DNA from: Hamiltosporidium tvaerminnensis
Lineage: Eukaryota; Microsporidia; Dubosqiidae
Length of the DNA stretch: 64,000 bases
Reading direction: 5' to 3'
Assembly (NCBI GenBank): GCA_022605425.2
Contig: JAKIMF020000013.1
Location: 62,001 to 126,000, forward strand
Shown here: piece after piece, positions 20,451 to 31,078 of the stretch
How the letters are laid out: each line of letters starts with the position of its first letter
Numbering within the stretch: the stretch's first letter is position 1
Made by a program: the position numbers and the translations under genes
The notes under the pieces: model-generated
Database searches by the model: none
The model's input: only the letters and a program-made list of their open reading frames with translations
Told to the model about the DNA's origin: nothing

Positions 20451-22261
20451 TTATATTTTTCACATTAAAAATTTGAAAAAAAACATTTACTTACAACTTA
20501 TTCCATTTCTCTTTTACCAAACAAAGTCGAGGATAACCAAATAAAATTTTTCTATTTGTTTCTTTTAATCTGTTATAACTCGAAATTATAGAGCATTTGC
20601 CTATAGATCTGGTGTAATTTATATACTACCAAAATGGCGACAATGATTTTTACTTCAATTCTACATTTTCGTTGCCAATCAGATAGTTTTTAATGTGATA
20701 TCTTCTCTTCCATTGAACAAATAGATACAAATTAAAAAAATTATAATATTAAAAACATCATGAAGGTTTGACAAGCTAATAACTACTATTATGACAAATA
20801 AACTCTTAATAAAATATTGTTTCTATCATTATAAGTGTTCTAGAGTTTATAACCGGTGATTGATTTATTGTATTACATTTTATTCTTAATTTAAGTCAAA
20901 TTGTTTAAAGATTTATTTTTGATATTCAAATTTGTCTAAAACATAAAAAACGCATCATTAAAAGTATTTTTCTTGCAAAGAAAGTAATATGAATATGATA
21001 GCTGTTTGCTTTTTGGTAAATTTCAATCAAAAATATATGGGTTTTATTGCACAAGAGTTGCATATTTCCCATCGACTCATGTATTTTTTTTGGCAAATAA
21101 AGCAATAATTTCATAAATTATTTACGTTGATTTTAATAATTCGCTTAGAATTTTTGATCCAAAAATATTTCTAGCAGTCAAATTGAAGATTTCGAACGAT
21201 CTACAGATATAAATAAATCTTTAGATCAAAAAAAACCATAATTCCTTGGTATTTTTGTGTATAAATTGAAAAAAAAAACTTTGAATGTGTAATACATGTA
21301 AAGGATTTACCCAAATAAGTTCTTTGTTCCATATATTAAGGCAAATATATAAAACATTTTAAGTAAATGTTGATTTCGATCGTTTTTCTATATTAAAAGT
21401 TTAATTCTTAAGTTTCTAAGAAATCCATAAGTCAAATAATTTTATAGTTTTTTTGTAAAATTTAGATTGTCATTTCTAGTAAAACAATATATATTAGCAA
21501 AATATTTTTTCCTAACCCTTTTTTTTCTAAAGCATTACTTTGGTTCTCAACACAATTTTATAGTTTTTTTTAATATAATATGATTCCTCATTTTGATTAC
21601 ACGATAATTTTAAAATATAGAATTTTTCTTTTGAAATTATATTTCTATTATGTAAATCAAAGAAATACTTTAATTAATCAGTCAATTTACTCGAATATAA
21701 GGTAAATACTTTCTTTATATTCAAGGAAGTATTCTTTTATATTTTTCAATTGATAAAAGAATGACCGATAGAAATAATTATTGAAAAATTAGATTCTTTA
21801 ACATATTTTAGCTTTCATAATAAAGATATACAATAAATATTGATTAACAGAATTATTTTTTAAAAAAAATATTCGAAAGAACTTATTTTACTTCGTAATA
21901 TTATAGACACTAATAAATCTTTTAAAAAAAGGTTCTAATCAAATTTATCTTTCAAAAGAAATTCAAATATTAGGTTTAGTTTTATTATCTTGGCTTGAAT
22001 ATCTTAGAAGTTGTAGATTACAGATAACATACATGATTTTATTTTCATATTATCAGAGTTTTCTTTAAATACATTAAATATATAAATATGACTTGTTTAG
22101 TTACAAGTAAGTTCTACTTTCTAGGTTTTTTATTTATTTGAAAAATTTGAAGTGAATCTTGGGAAGTAATTCCGATTTAAATTAGTGTTTTCTTATTTAG
22201 TTTAAACAAAATTAAAATTATCGAAGAAGTCGTAAATCTTTTATTTTTAAAAATTCAGGGG
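20451..22261. other. AT-rich stretch without recognised genes
   Basis: No coding sequence, RNA gene or clear repeat is recognised on either strand. Confidence 0.45.
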
Positions 22262-22352
22262 TAAAAACATTTTCATCCTTTTTTACATTTTCATCCTTTT
22301 ATACACTTTCATTCTTTTTTAAATTTTCATCCTTTTATACATTTTTTTTAAC
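22262..22352. repeat. Short tandem repeat, about 20 bp x 4
   Basis: Four imperfect units of the form ACATTTTCATCCTTTTTT, located about 100 bp upstream of the FHIT-like gene. Confidence 0.8.
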
Positions 22353-22439
22353 CTCATTACTCATCATCTTTTCAGCTTCTAAATCTGACATAAATCTTTA
22401 AAATATATTTTTTTAAAAGAAACATCAGATTTAAAATTA

Positions 22440-22444
22440 CCCAA
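22440..22444 (+). promoter_or_regulatory. CCC-like start signal of the HIT gene
   Basis: ACCCAA directly precedes the ATG at 22445 and supports this start. Confidence 0.5.
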
Positions 22445-22873
22445 ATGAAATTCGGCACACACGAAATACCTGAAGATCACATAATATTCAAAACAAAATA
22501 TTCTTTTGTATTTACAAACATTCGACCTTTTCTACCAAATCATTTACTGGTATCGCCTATAGCAGAAAAAATGCGTATTTCTGAATTAACCAAAGAAGAA
22601 AACGAAGATATTTTTGAAACAGTTAGAAATATAACCACTGTTCTTTCTAAAATTTACGAAGGATTTACTATAAATGTGCAGGATGGAGTATCAGCAGGAC
22701 AAAAAGTTTTACATGTTCATGTACATGTTGTACCACGAAAAAACAAAGATTTGAAATATAATGATGATATTTATAAAGAAGGAGCACTCGATTATGAAAG
22801 AGTTGAAAGAAGTTATGAAGAAATGAAACAAGAAACTTTATATTTACGGTCGTTGTTTAAAAAATATATTTAA
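22445..22873 (+). CDS. FHIT: HIT-family hydrolase, FHIT type
   Basis: 142 residues, essentially the whole FHIT domain. The family hydrolyses diadenosine polyphosphates such as Ap3A through a nucleotidylated His. Visible features are RPFLPNHLLVSP (27-38), NVQDGVSAGQ (77-86) and the histidine triad HVHVHVVPRK (90-99). His90, His92 and His94 form HxHxH, the middle one being the catalytic residue by analogy with human FHIT. The QDG..AGQ and VPRKxxD segments are FHIT-specific and separate it from HINT and aprataxin. The gene is preceded by a CCC motif. Its neighbours are unrelated, so no operon is implied. The yeast counterpart is HNT2. Confidence 0.93.
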   Translation: MKFGTHEIPEDHIIFKTKYSFVFTNIRPFLPNHLLVSPIAEKMRISELTKEENEDIFETVRNITTVLSKIYEGFTINVQDGVSAGQKVLHVHVHVVPRKNKDLKYNDDIYKEGALDYERVERSYEEMKQETLYLRSLFKKYI

Positions 22874-23184
22874 AATTTAATTTTCCTACAATCAAAAACT
22901 TTTATAATTCTTTTCTTTACAAAAACGATAAATTATATTTAAATTAAAAATATTTTCTTAAATTTTTTTATTAATTAAATTAAAAAAAACCGATTTTAAA
23001 TCTTTTTTTCTTATTAAAGAGTATTTTCCTCATTTTTGGAGTATTTTTCTTTATAAATTAATTTTGAATTTATATTTTTTTCTGTTTAAATTCTTAGTTA
23101 AAAATACTTTTTTAACCTTTTTTTATCTTTTGCCTTTTACTGCTTCTAAACTAGGTTCTATTCATTAAGTTATCCTTGAAAATG

Positions 23185-23330
23185 CTTTTTTTGTATCTCT
23201 TCTTCTACTACTTCTTGTAAATATAGAATTTTATTAAATTTTCAGCCGAAAATGTTTTCTATTCCCTTCTCTTTTGTATCTCTTCTTCTACCTCTTGTAA
23301 ATATAAAATTTCAGTTATTAAATTTTTTTC
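23185..23330. repeat. Direct repeat, 2 x about 85 bp
   Basis: TGTATCTCTTCTTCTAC.. followed by CTTGTAAATATA.AATTT occurs near 23192 and again near 23277, in the upstream region of the 23382-23870 gene. Confidence 0.75.
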
Positions 23331-23363
23331 ACTTTTTTAATTCTCTTTTTCTTCTTTCAATCA

Positions 23364-23367
23364 CCCC
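23364..23367 (+). promoter_or_regulatory. CCCC motif upstream of the acidic protein gene
   Basis: CACCCCAA lies 15 bp before the ATG at 23382, like the CCC signals of the other conserved genes in this window. Confidence 0.4.
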
Positions 23368-23381
23368 AATTTTTATATTCA

Positions 23382-23870
23382 ATGAAACAATCTTTTACAA
23401 TCAATGACATACCACAAATTCTTAAATCTCTAACCGATAAACAAATTTACATTGAAAATTTTACTACTGAACAGATTTTTTACCAACTAAAAGATATAAC
23501 AGATGAAATAATAAAAGAAACAGAAATATTTATTAAAGAAACTGAAACACTTTCTTCAAATTCTTTTTTAAATTTTATAAATAGTACTAACCAACTTGAC
23601 TGTAAACAATCACTAAATGAAGAAAATAACCACAATATACCCATCAATCACAATTCTAATGAAACAATAGAATCAAACGAACATAAATCGTTTGAAAAAA
23701 CAAATCACGAGTCCAATGAAGAAACAGATAAATTAATTAAGAAAAATAAAATAGAAAATTTATTAAATAAAAAAACAGCAAAAGAAATTTTAAATTTCTT
23801 AGATGAAGAAGTAGAATGTTCTATTTCTACCGATAACAGTATATCATCTACATATCTTAACGATTATTAA
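23382..23870 (+). CDS. Hypothetical acidic protein
   Basis: 162 residues, not recognised. Residues 1-55 look ordered and may form helices (FTINDIPQILKSLTDKQIY, then IFYQLKDITDEIIKETEIF). Residues 70-120 are a low-complexity Asn/Glu/Lys/His linker. Residues 120-145 (KIENLLNKKTAKEILNFLDE) look like a second amphipathic helix, and the end is Ser/Thr-rich. The pattern of two short helical ends around a disordered linker suits a small scaffold or complex subunit, but nothing more specific can be said. A CCCC motif upstream and a stop directly followed by an ATAAATTAAA stretch support a real gene. It converges on MPP10 with retroelement copy A in between. Confidence 0.6.
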   Translation: MKQSFTINDIPQILKSLTDKQIYIENFTTEQIFYQLKDITDEIIKETEIFIKETETLSSNSFLNFINSTNQLDCKQSLNEENNHNIPINHNSNETIESNEHKSFEKTNHESNEETDKLIKKNKIENLLNKKTAKEILNFLDEEVECSISTDNSISSTYLNDY

Positions 23871-23956
23871 ATAAATTAAAAATTATTTATTTTTCTTTAT
23901 TTATATTCTATTGTTTTATACTTTATTTCAAATATATGGTTTGATTCTATCTTTCT

Positions 23957-24102
23957 CCTTTATACTTATTTATTTATTTATTTATTTATTTTTAATTTAA
24001 TTAATTTAATTAATATTTTATTCAAATATATTTTTTATAATCTATTCTACTTACTTATTTATTAATTGATTACTTTACTTATTTATTTATTTATTTATTT
24101 TT
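23957..24102. repeat. TTTA microsatellite and minisatellite unit at 5' edge of copy A
   Basis: TTTA runs enclose a unit (TTAATATTTTATTCAAATAT, then TTTTTTATAATCTATTCTAC) that recurs twice beyond the other end of the retroelement (27916-28050). The element therefore sits inside a pre-existing array. Confidence 0.75.
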
Positions 24103-27100
24103 ATGGGTAGAAAGAAAAATGTTAGCAGCGAAATATCGAAAAATACCAAAATAAAGGCTGCAAACGACGCTGATGAGGTGAAAAAGAGTGATAGTGAGAT
24201 ACAAAAATGTAAGCTACACCCACCGGCGATTCCCCTACCTTCCTCCTCCTACACAACAATAACACCTCCACCACCAAGCCAAACATGCAGTAAAATGCAA
24301 AATAGTGGGCTTGACACCTTACCTTCGCCTAATGCACCAGTTCCCTCTTCGGTTGAAGTCTCTGCGTGCGAGCCATCGTACGACATGACAAGCCCCTGTA
24401 CTCTAGCTATTCCGGAAGGTAACAGGCTAATGGCATTGCGGACGATATTCGATTCCGTAACAGCCGACCCGAAGGAATGGCCTCGAATTGTTTTTTTTGC
24501 AGTACAGACAAGGTTTGAAAGAATGCCAAGAAATGGCTGGACAGAGCTTCACAGGTACTATAATGAGAAATTTGGCTGCACTGAAACTCTCGAAGTGTTA
24601 AAAAAATTGGCACAAAGTGAGATGGGAAAGGATGTAAAATCAGAAGAGAATGGAGAGCGACGTAGAATCGCCACTTGTCTCGCTGATACATGCACCTTGA
24701 CCGACACCACGGAGTACATAAACCTGAGAGATAAATTCTTGAGTAAAATCAAAGAAATCTCTGAGAACGAAATTGGAAAAGTGGTGGTCCGAACTAGAAA
24801 ACATCCAAATGAATTGGTTGATAGTAAAGTTCTGGATCTCATAAATCGAGTAGTCGGTGAATATGCAGGAGCTCATGTACCTGAGTCAATTACGGAAGCC
24901 GCGTATATCATGCAAGCTGCGCAGGTATGCTATGACGAGGCAACACGTAAAGAGAAGCCTAGATCCGCTTGGAAGGAAAACATAAAAAGTAAAATTTCTA
25001 AGTTAGTACTTTCCAAAGAAATCCTCGAAAAAGCTCGTAAGCAGGAAAAGCTCTCCACTTCGGAAACGAAGAGCCTTAAGAAAATCATGCGAGAGTTTAA
25101 TTTAAACTTGAGCAGCGTAACTGATCTTTCTGAGGCTTTAGTTAAGAAGAATGAGTCTTTGAATGTTTACGAGAAAAAAATTACGATGCATGAAAGTAGG
25201 AAGCAATTCCGAAAAGAGAATCGTATGTTTGAGCTTTTCCGAGGTCGATTTTATCGTGGGTTATCCGAGCGTGTGGAATCCGAGCATGTGGTTAGCCGTG
25301 ATGAAATTGTGAGTTTTTGGTCTACAATGTGGAACAAAAATGATGACACAGTCACGTACGATGATTATTTGACTCTATTTGTATCAGATAATCATCCGAC
25401 CACGTTTCCTTCACTTGATGAATTTGTGAATATCATTAATTGGCTTCCTAATTGGAAAGCTGCTGGAATTGATGGTATTTACAATTTTTTCATTAAGAAA
25501 CTTACAACTCTTCACAAATATCTTTATGATATTGTGAAAGTTATATGTTTAGAAGGAACACCTCAAGCTGATTAGTTTTACTGCGGGCTTACGTATTTGA
25601 TACCGAAAGGAATTCCACGAAGAGGCTCTGACTACAGGCCAATCACTTGTATGTCCAACCTCTATAAGTTAACGACAAAGTGTGTAACGAAAGTCGTTCA
25701 ACTTGAAGTGGAAAGGCGAGGGTTGCTTGCAGAGAACCAACTAGGGGCGGTAAGAGGTGTGCAGGGAGCGAAAGAGCAGGCTCTACTGAATATTGCCTTA
25801 AATAAAGAGTATGGAAATAATCTTAAGGCAACATGGATTGATGTTAAAAAAGCTTATGATTCAATAGATCATGCTTAATTAACTCAATGCATTGAAAACC
25901 TTAATTTACCTGATTGGATCCTGAAATTTATTAAGGTAATTATATCAAAATGGAAAATTGATATATCAGTAGGGCCTGAAAAAATCATGAGCAAGAAGAT
26001 TGATAGAGGGATTCTACAAGGAGATAGTCTGTCACCTTTGTTATTTGTGTTGTGTATGGATCCATTAAGCCGAAAGCTTAATGAAAAATACACAAAAGTG
26101 ACTGTAAAAAAGGATGCAGAATCCCATTCTACCAATCATCTCTTGTTTATTGATGATCTAAAGCTCCTTGCTAAAGACAGTTCGACATTGAGTGCTATGA
26201 CAGGCGAGGCAAAGGAATTTTTAGAGGTGATTGGCTTAGAGATTAACAAAGAGAAGTCAGCCACAAATGATACGTGTTGTGAAGATACTGCTACTCTTCT
26301 AGAAGGTGTTAGTGTTTACAAATATTTAGGAATAATAGAAGATAGCAGAGGAATCCCAACACGTAGCTCATTTGAAGAAGTACAGAGCAAACTTATATCA
26401 AGAGTTGAAAGACTTTGTCACACTAGATTAAATGCAAAAAATTTATTTTCTGCAATCAATCCACATGCGATATCGTTAATCAACTACCACATAGGAGTAC
26501 TTCGACTTGAACCGGCTGACTTCTCTAAGTTAGATGATGCAGTGCGTGCGGTGTTAGTGAAGAATAAGATACATCTCCGCCCAGGATGTAAAGAGCGTTT
26601 ATACCTTCCTAGAACAGAACTTGGAAGAGGCCTACATAGTGTTGAGTTGCGAAGCGAACATATGCTTCTGCAACTCTTGGATTGTCTGGAAAAAAGTAAA
26701 GAAATATCAACTAGACGAGCAGCAATCCTCAAGGTGGAGAATAATAATAAAACCCATCTTGCACTAATAAAAGGCTTCTTAAAAGTAAAGTACAGGTTGG
26801 TAGAAGAAGTCACTAAGAAAAGTTTAGAAGAAGCTCAACTTGCAAAACTATATAACGAAATAGAAAAACGAAAACTCCATTCAAAGTTATATAATGCAAG
26901 GAAAAATGAGCTTGTGAGTGTTAGTGACTCTTCAAGATGGCTAAAGAGAGGAAATATTAGGCCACGAAATGAAGCTGTGTTCTGCTATATCCAGGATAAA
27001 AATGTATTCTGGGGAGCAGATGGTGTGTGTCAACATTGCGGGAAGTCTGGTAAGACTGTGGATCATCTAGCTACTAGATGCGAAAAAATGCTAGGCCATG

Positions 27101-27900
27101 ATTACACTAGACGGCATAATGAAGTGGTCAGATGCCTACACCTTCTTCTTCTAAATAGATATAAGTTTAAGTCTTCAAAACGAATAAGGAGCCACTCAGT
27201 TCAAGAAATTCTTGATAATGAGTATGCTGAGATAAGAGTGAATACCAGAATAAAAACTGATGTTAAAATTCGGAACAACAGACCTGAATATTTATTTAGT
27301 AAGAAGAAGAATAAGCTAACACACATTGAAGTAGAAATCACTTCCTACGATTTTTTCAAATAGTTTAAACTAAAAACTTAGGAAGTATGACCTCTGGTTA
27401 ATGAGTTGGCTCTTATTTATAGGTGTAGTGTTGAGATAATCCCTTATGTGATGACCTGGGACGGTATTGTGACAAAATACCATAAATCTCATCTTAAAAG
27501 ACTAGAAATACCCATGAATGTAGAAGCATACATTCAGTCTATAGTACTTAAAAAGACAGTCGAAACTATTTCCTTTGATCGACGAAGAGGACTTGAGTCA
27601 GGACTAAATGCCGAAGAGAGCTGGGAGAGAGCGTCAATGGGTGTTATTATGAGATCAGAGATGCATGAGGAACCAATACCCCTTTAAAAGAAGCGAAAAC
27701 AGAGGAAGATGGTGCCAAAAATTTTAAACCAAAATATAAAGCCCCCTTTATTTTACAAGGAGGAACCACTTTAGAGGAACCGACCAATAACATAAATGAA
27801 GAGTCGGATTTGGAAGCAGAGACAAAAGTGGTCAAAGAGGTAGAAGAAAACATGTAAAAATGGTAAAAAATATTTTAACCCAGAATTTAATTAAATAAAT
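24103..27900 (+). mobile_element. R2/R4-like non-LTR retroelement, copy A (damaged)
   Basis: A single-ORF element of about 1,240 codons starting MGRKKN at 24103. The N-terminal 300 residues are Pro/Ser-rich with no C2H2 or Myb motif that I can see. The reverse transcriptase follows: an ITCMSNLYKL segment, GAVRG.QGAKEQ, the first catalytic Asp in WIDVKKAYDSIDHA, GILQGDSLSPLLF and FIDD. Then come a zinc knuckle CQHCGKSGKTVDHLATRC and a restriction-like endonuclease in which the usual RPD is RPE. The lesions are TAG at 25573 (Trp in copy B), TAA at 25876, compensating small deletions with a stop near 27361, and another frame change near 27685. The 3' end is AACCCAGAATTTAATTAAAT. GC content is visibly higher than around it. 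Confidence 0.92.
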
Positions 27901-28080
27901 ATTTATTTATTTATTTTTAATTTAATTAATATTTTATTCAAATAAATTTTTTATAATCTTTCTTTCTACCTTTATACTTACTTACATACTTATTTATTAA
28001 TTTAATTAATATTTTATTCAAATATATTTTTTATAATCTATTCTACTTATTTATTTACTTATTTATTTATTTAATTATAT
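27901..28080. repeat. TTTA-rich minisatellite at 3' edge of copy A
   Basis: Two units containing TTAATATTTTATTCAAATA follow one another (27918 and 28003), matching the unit at 24010 on the other side of the element. The array then merges into TACTTCTACTTC repeats up to the MPP10 stop. Confidence 0.75.
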
Positions 28081-28130
28081 TCTACTTCTACTTCTATTTA
28101 TACTTCCAATATATTTATTTACTTCTACTT

Positions 28131-28667
28131 CTACTTCAATAGAGTCACATTTCTAATCTTTCTTAACTTTTTAATATCTTTACTTTCTTTACTTCTCTTT
28201 TTACTTTCTTTTCTTCTTTTTTCACTTTCACTAACATTTTTATCAAAATTTATTTCGTTTTCATTTTTAATCAATTCTTCTTTATAAAATAAAGAATTAC
28301 AAAATAAAAGTTTGTAATCCGTAATTTGTAAAAGTTGTTTATCAATTAAAGAAAACAACTCCCTCATTTCTTCTTTACTCAGATTATCATCTTCTATATT
28401 TGTTATATCTTTGTTCTCTTCATTGTTTTCAATTCCTTCGTTTATATTTTCTTCTTTTTTTTGTAAAATCCAATTGTCATATTTTCTTTCTTTAATTCTT
28501 TCTATTACAACTTTTCTTATATCAAAATTTTCTTCTAAAATTGGTATTAAAGGTTTTGTTTGGTCAAATTGTATTTCTTGATTTAAAAGACTACCCTTTG
28601 GTCTTTCTCTACCTTCTACTTCTCCTTTATATTTCCAATCTGTAAATTCGTTTTCTTCAAAAGTCAT
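28131..28667 (-). CDS. MPP10: U3 small nucleolar RNP protein Mpp10, reduced
   Basis: 178 residues; yeast Mpp10 is near 590. Mpp10 is part of the U3 snoRNP (SSU processome) with Imp3 and Imp4 and is needed for 18S rRNA processing in the nucleolus. The signature is at residues 11-66: WKYKGEVEGRERPKGSLL, then EIQFD and ILEENFDIRKVVIERIKER, matching the family pattern WxLKGEVxxxxRPxNSLLEExLxFD followed by an IKxRIxxxxxD segment. Residues 95-120 (EEMRELFSLIDKQLLQITDYK) match the helix downstream in the family. The C terminus is Lys/Arg/Ser-rich. Only the conserved C-terminal core of Mpp10 seems to be kept. A weak ACCG motif lies just before the ATG. Low similarity outside the core leaves some doubt. 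Confidence 0.8.
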   Translation of the reverse strand: MTFEENEFTDWKYKGEVEGRERPKGSLLNQEIQFDQTKPLIPILEENFDIRKVVIERIKERKYDNWILQKKEENINEGIENNEENKDITNIEDDNLSKEEMRELFSLIDKQLLQITDYKLLFCNSLFYKEELIKNENEINFDKNVSESEKRRKESKKRSKESKDIKKLRKIRNVTLLK

Positions 28668-28944
28668 TAAAACGGTTATAAAAAATTAAAAATAAAAAGA
28701 AATTATTCGGATAAAATACTAGTAAAATACTAGGAATTTTAGAAGAATATAAGAAGGGGTTTTAAAGAGGAGTAATACAAAGAAATTATAAATCATTTAG
28801 TAAAATACTAGGAATATAAGAAGAGGTTTTAAAGAGGAGTAATATTCTTACTTCTTATTATTCTTCAGTTTACATTTTTATTATTTCCATTTTCTTAATA
28901 AAAAAATATTTCTAAAAAATTCCTTAAAAAATAATAAAAAATGC

Positions 28945-29200
28945 AAGTAAATTTAAAACCAAATTCCATATTTTTTTATCATTTAATACTTCCTTTAAAT
29001 AAATTCACACGTTTTTTTTAAAAAATAATAAAAAATTTAAAACCAAATTCCATATTTTTTTTATCATTTAAAACTTCCTTTAAATAAATTCACACGTTTT
29101 TTTTAAAAATAAAAAATGCGATAAAATTTAAAACCAAATTCCATATTTTTTTATCATTTAATACTTCCTTTAAATAAATTCACACGTTTTTTTAAAAAAT
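28945..29200. repeat. Tandem repeat, 3 x about 84-91 bp, upstream of RPL8
   Basis: AAAACCAAATTCCATATTTT starts near 28955, 29039 and 29130, each time followed by TTTAAATAAATTCACACG. The array occupies the promoter side of the ribosomal protein gene. Confidence 0.9.
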
Positions 29201-29218
29201 GAAAAATAAAAAAAAAAT

Positions 29219-29230
29219 GAAACCCTTTAA
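29219..29230 (+). promoter_or_regulatory. CCC-like start signal of RPL8
   Basis: AAACCCTTTAA immediately precedes the ATG at 29231. CCC motifs just before the start are reported for highly expressed microsporidian genes, ribosomal protein genes in particular. Confidence 0.6.
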
Positions 29231-29974
29231 ATGTCAAAAGTAATAAGAAAAAACAGATTAGGAAGACCATGCAATAAAAAGAATAAAATGTTTAAGATTG
29301 CACCTTCAATAATACCATCTTTTGACACACCAGTAACTGCCACAGTAAAATCTATATTACACGAACGTGGAAGAGGTGCTCCTTTGACTTTGTTGAACTA
29401 CAAAAAAGATAAAAAATACGATGCAGTTATTGTGTCTGTGGAGGGAACAAGGACCGGACAAAATATTGAAATGGGTGATAATGTACCTTTATCTATTGGT
29501 AACATAACAAGACTTAAGAATGTACCTGAAGGTACGTTGGTATCTTCTGTTGAACGTATTCCTAACGATGGTGGTAAATATGGACGATCTGGTGGCTGTT
29601 TTGTTGCTGTGGTTGCGCATAATAAAAATACAAATCAAACTATTGTCAGACTTCCTTCAGGAATTAAAAAAACTGTCAGTTCAGAAGGAAGAGCAGTGAT
29701 AGGAATTGTGGCTGGTGGTGGAAGAACAGAAAAACCTATTTTAAAAGCAGGAAGAGCTTACTACAAGTACAAGTCTCGTTCTATCTCATGGCCTGTAGTC
29801 AGAGGTGTGGCTATGAACCCAGTTGACCATCCACACGGTGGTGGTAACCACCAACATATTGGTCATCCTTCTACTGTATCGAGACATGCTCCTCATGGAC
29901 AAAAAGTCGGTCTTATTGCAGCAAGAAGAACTGGTCTTAAGAGAGGTTCAAGTAAGGAATTGGTTAAACAATAA
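29231..29974 (+). CDS. RPL8: 60S ribosomal protein L8 (uL2)
   Basis: 247 residues, close to the usual 250-257. uL2 binds 28S/23S-type rRNA near the peptidyl-transferase centre. The N terminus (MSKVIRKNRLGR) matches the eukaryotic form. HERGRGAPL (about 44-52), EGTLVSSVE, RLPSGIKKTVSS, VAGGGR and KPILKAGRAY are conserved. The C-terminal signature RGVAMNPVDHPHGGGNHQH (about 193-211) includes the His essential for peptidyl transfer, followed by APHGQKVGLIAARRTG. No intron is present. The stop is followed directly by an ATAAAATTATTTTA stretch. The 3' end of the gene has been duplicated several times behind it (29940-30260). Confidence 0.97.
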   Translation: MSKVIRKNRLGRPCNKKNKMFKIAPSIIPSFDTPVTATVKSILHERGRGAPLTLLNYKKDKKYDAVIVSVEGTRTGQNIEMGDNVPLSIGNITRLKNVPEGTLVSSVERIPNDGGKYGRSGGCFVAVVAHNKNTNQTIVRLPSGIKKTVSSEGRAVIGIVAGGGRTEKPILKAGRAYYKYKSRSISWPVVRGVAMNPVDHPHGGGNHQHIGHPSTVSRHAPHGQKVGLIAARRTGLKRGSSKELVKQ

Positions 29975-30260
29975 AATTATTTTATTTTTTATTTTTTATT
30001 TTTTAAATTTTATTATACTAGGAGAGAAGAGGTTCAAGTGAGGAATTCGGTTTACAATTTTAAAAAAAATTTAATTTAATTTTTTATTATACTAGGAGAG
30101 GAGAGGTTCAAGCAACAATTTTGGTTTAAAATCTAAAATAATATTTAATTTAATTTTCTTTTCTACTTTAGAAAGGTAGAAGTTCAAGCAACAAATTCGC
30201 TTTAAAATCTAAAATATTTTATAATCTTAGAAGTTAAATAAAGGTTCAACTATGTTGAGA
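29940..30260 (+). repeat. Decaying tandem copies of the RPL8 3' end
   Basis: GAGGTTCAAG with following GGAATT.GGTT..CAAT, which in the gene encodes the last residues (RGSSKELVKQ), starts at 29943 in the gene and recurs at 30029, 30103 and about 30179, with a fainter trace at 30243. Spacing is about 86, 74 and 76 bp. Copies beyond the gene have lost the reading frame. Confidence 0.85.
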
Positions 30261-30691
30261 AAATTATAGTTTTTAGGGCATTTATTTAATTTTAAAAGAA
30301 AAATGTAAATTTTATTGGCAGATTTTATCTAAAAATAAAAAACGGTTAATTAAAAATATTTTTATAAAGAATTTTAGGATTAGAAATTTATAATTTGTTT
30401 TAATTGGTTTTAATTGGTTATAATTAAGTTATAATTGGTTCTAATTGTCTTTTTTCTAACGAATTATTGTATTTTCTTAACAATTATTAACCATTTTCAC
30501 TTCAGAGGTATTACGCTAAGATTTATGTAATACTCTATCACTTAATTGGGTACAACTGTAGAATAAAATAGAAATATTGATTATTTACAGGAGAATATCA
30601 CTTTGAGACATATAAAATTGGGTGATAGTTGTTTGCAGTATTAACGTCTTGGTTTTAAGAATTGTATTAAATTACTTGAATACTTCATGTT

Positions 30692-30835
30692 TTTCACAAT
30701 TATTAATTCTTAGCTATTACAAAAATAATTATTTTTAATATTTTTAATAAATATTTCGTTTTTTTTCACAATTATTAATTCTTAGCTATTACAAACATAA
30801 TTATTTTTAATATTTTTAATAAATATTTCGTTTTA
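30692..30835. repeat. Tandem repeat, 2 x 72 bp
   Basis: TCACAATTATTAATTCTTAG starts at 30694 and 30766 with nearly identical following sequence. It directly abuts the stop codon of the minus-strand coding remnant at 30833-31075, so it again lies in a 3' flank. Confidence 0.92.
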
Positions 30836-31075
30836 GTCTCTTCCAGGCAAAATAAAATCAAGTTCAACTTCTAGATCAATTATTTCACAATTTTCTTTAA
30901 ATTTGATATTCTTCATTTTATCAGTACAAGGAATTAAAACTTTATGAACCGAATAGTTTTTGGTCTCAATATGTGTGTATTTTATACTTTTGTAATTAAA
31001 AATATTAAGATGAATGTTCTGTATCTGTACTTTGAGGTAGAAAAACTGTCTTATGCGGGTAGAGACGATGTGGAT
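30833..31075 (-). pseudogene. Possible C-terminal remnant of an unknown gene
   Basis: An 80-codon minus-strand frame without an early ATG reads like real protein: RQFFYLKVQIQNIHLNIFNY, then KSIKYTHIETKNYSVHKVLI, ending ELDFILPGRD before TAA. Upstream the frame is closed at 31076-31078 and no continuation was found in other frames. No family is recognised. It may be the truncated end of a gene or a chance frame in AT-rich DNA. Confidence 0.35.
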
Positions 31076-31078
31076 TTA

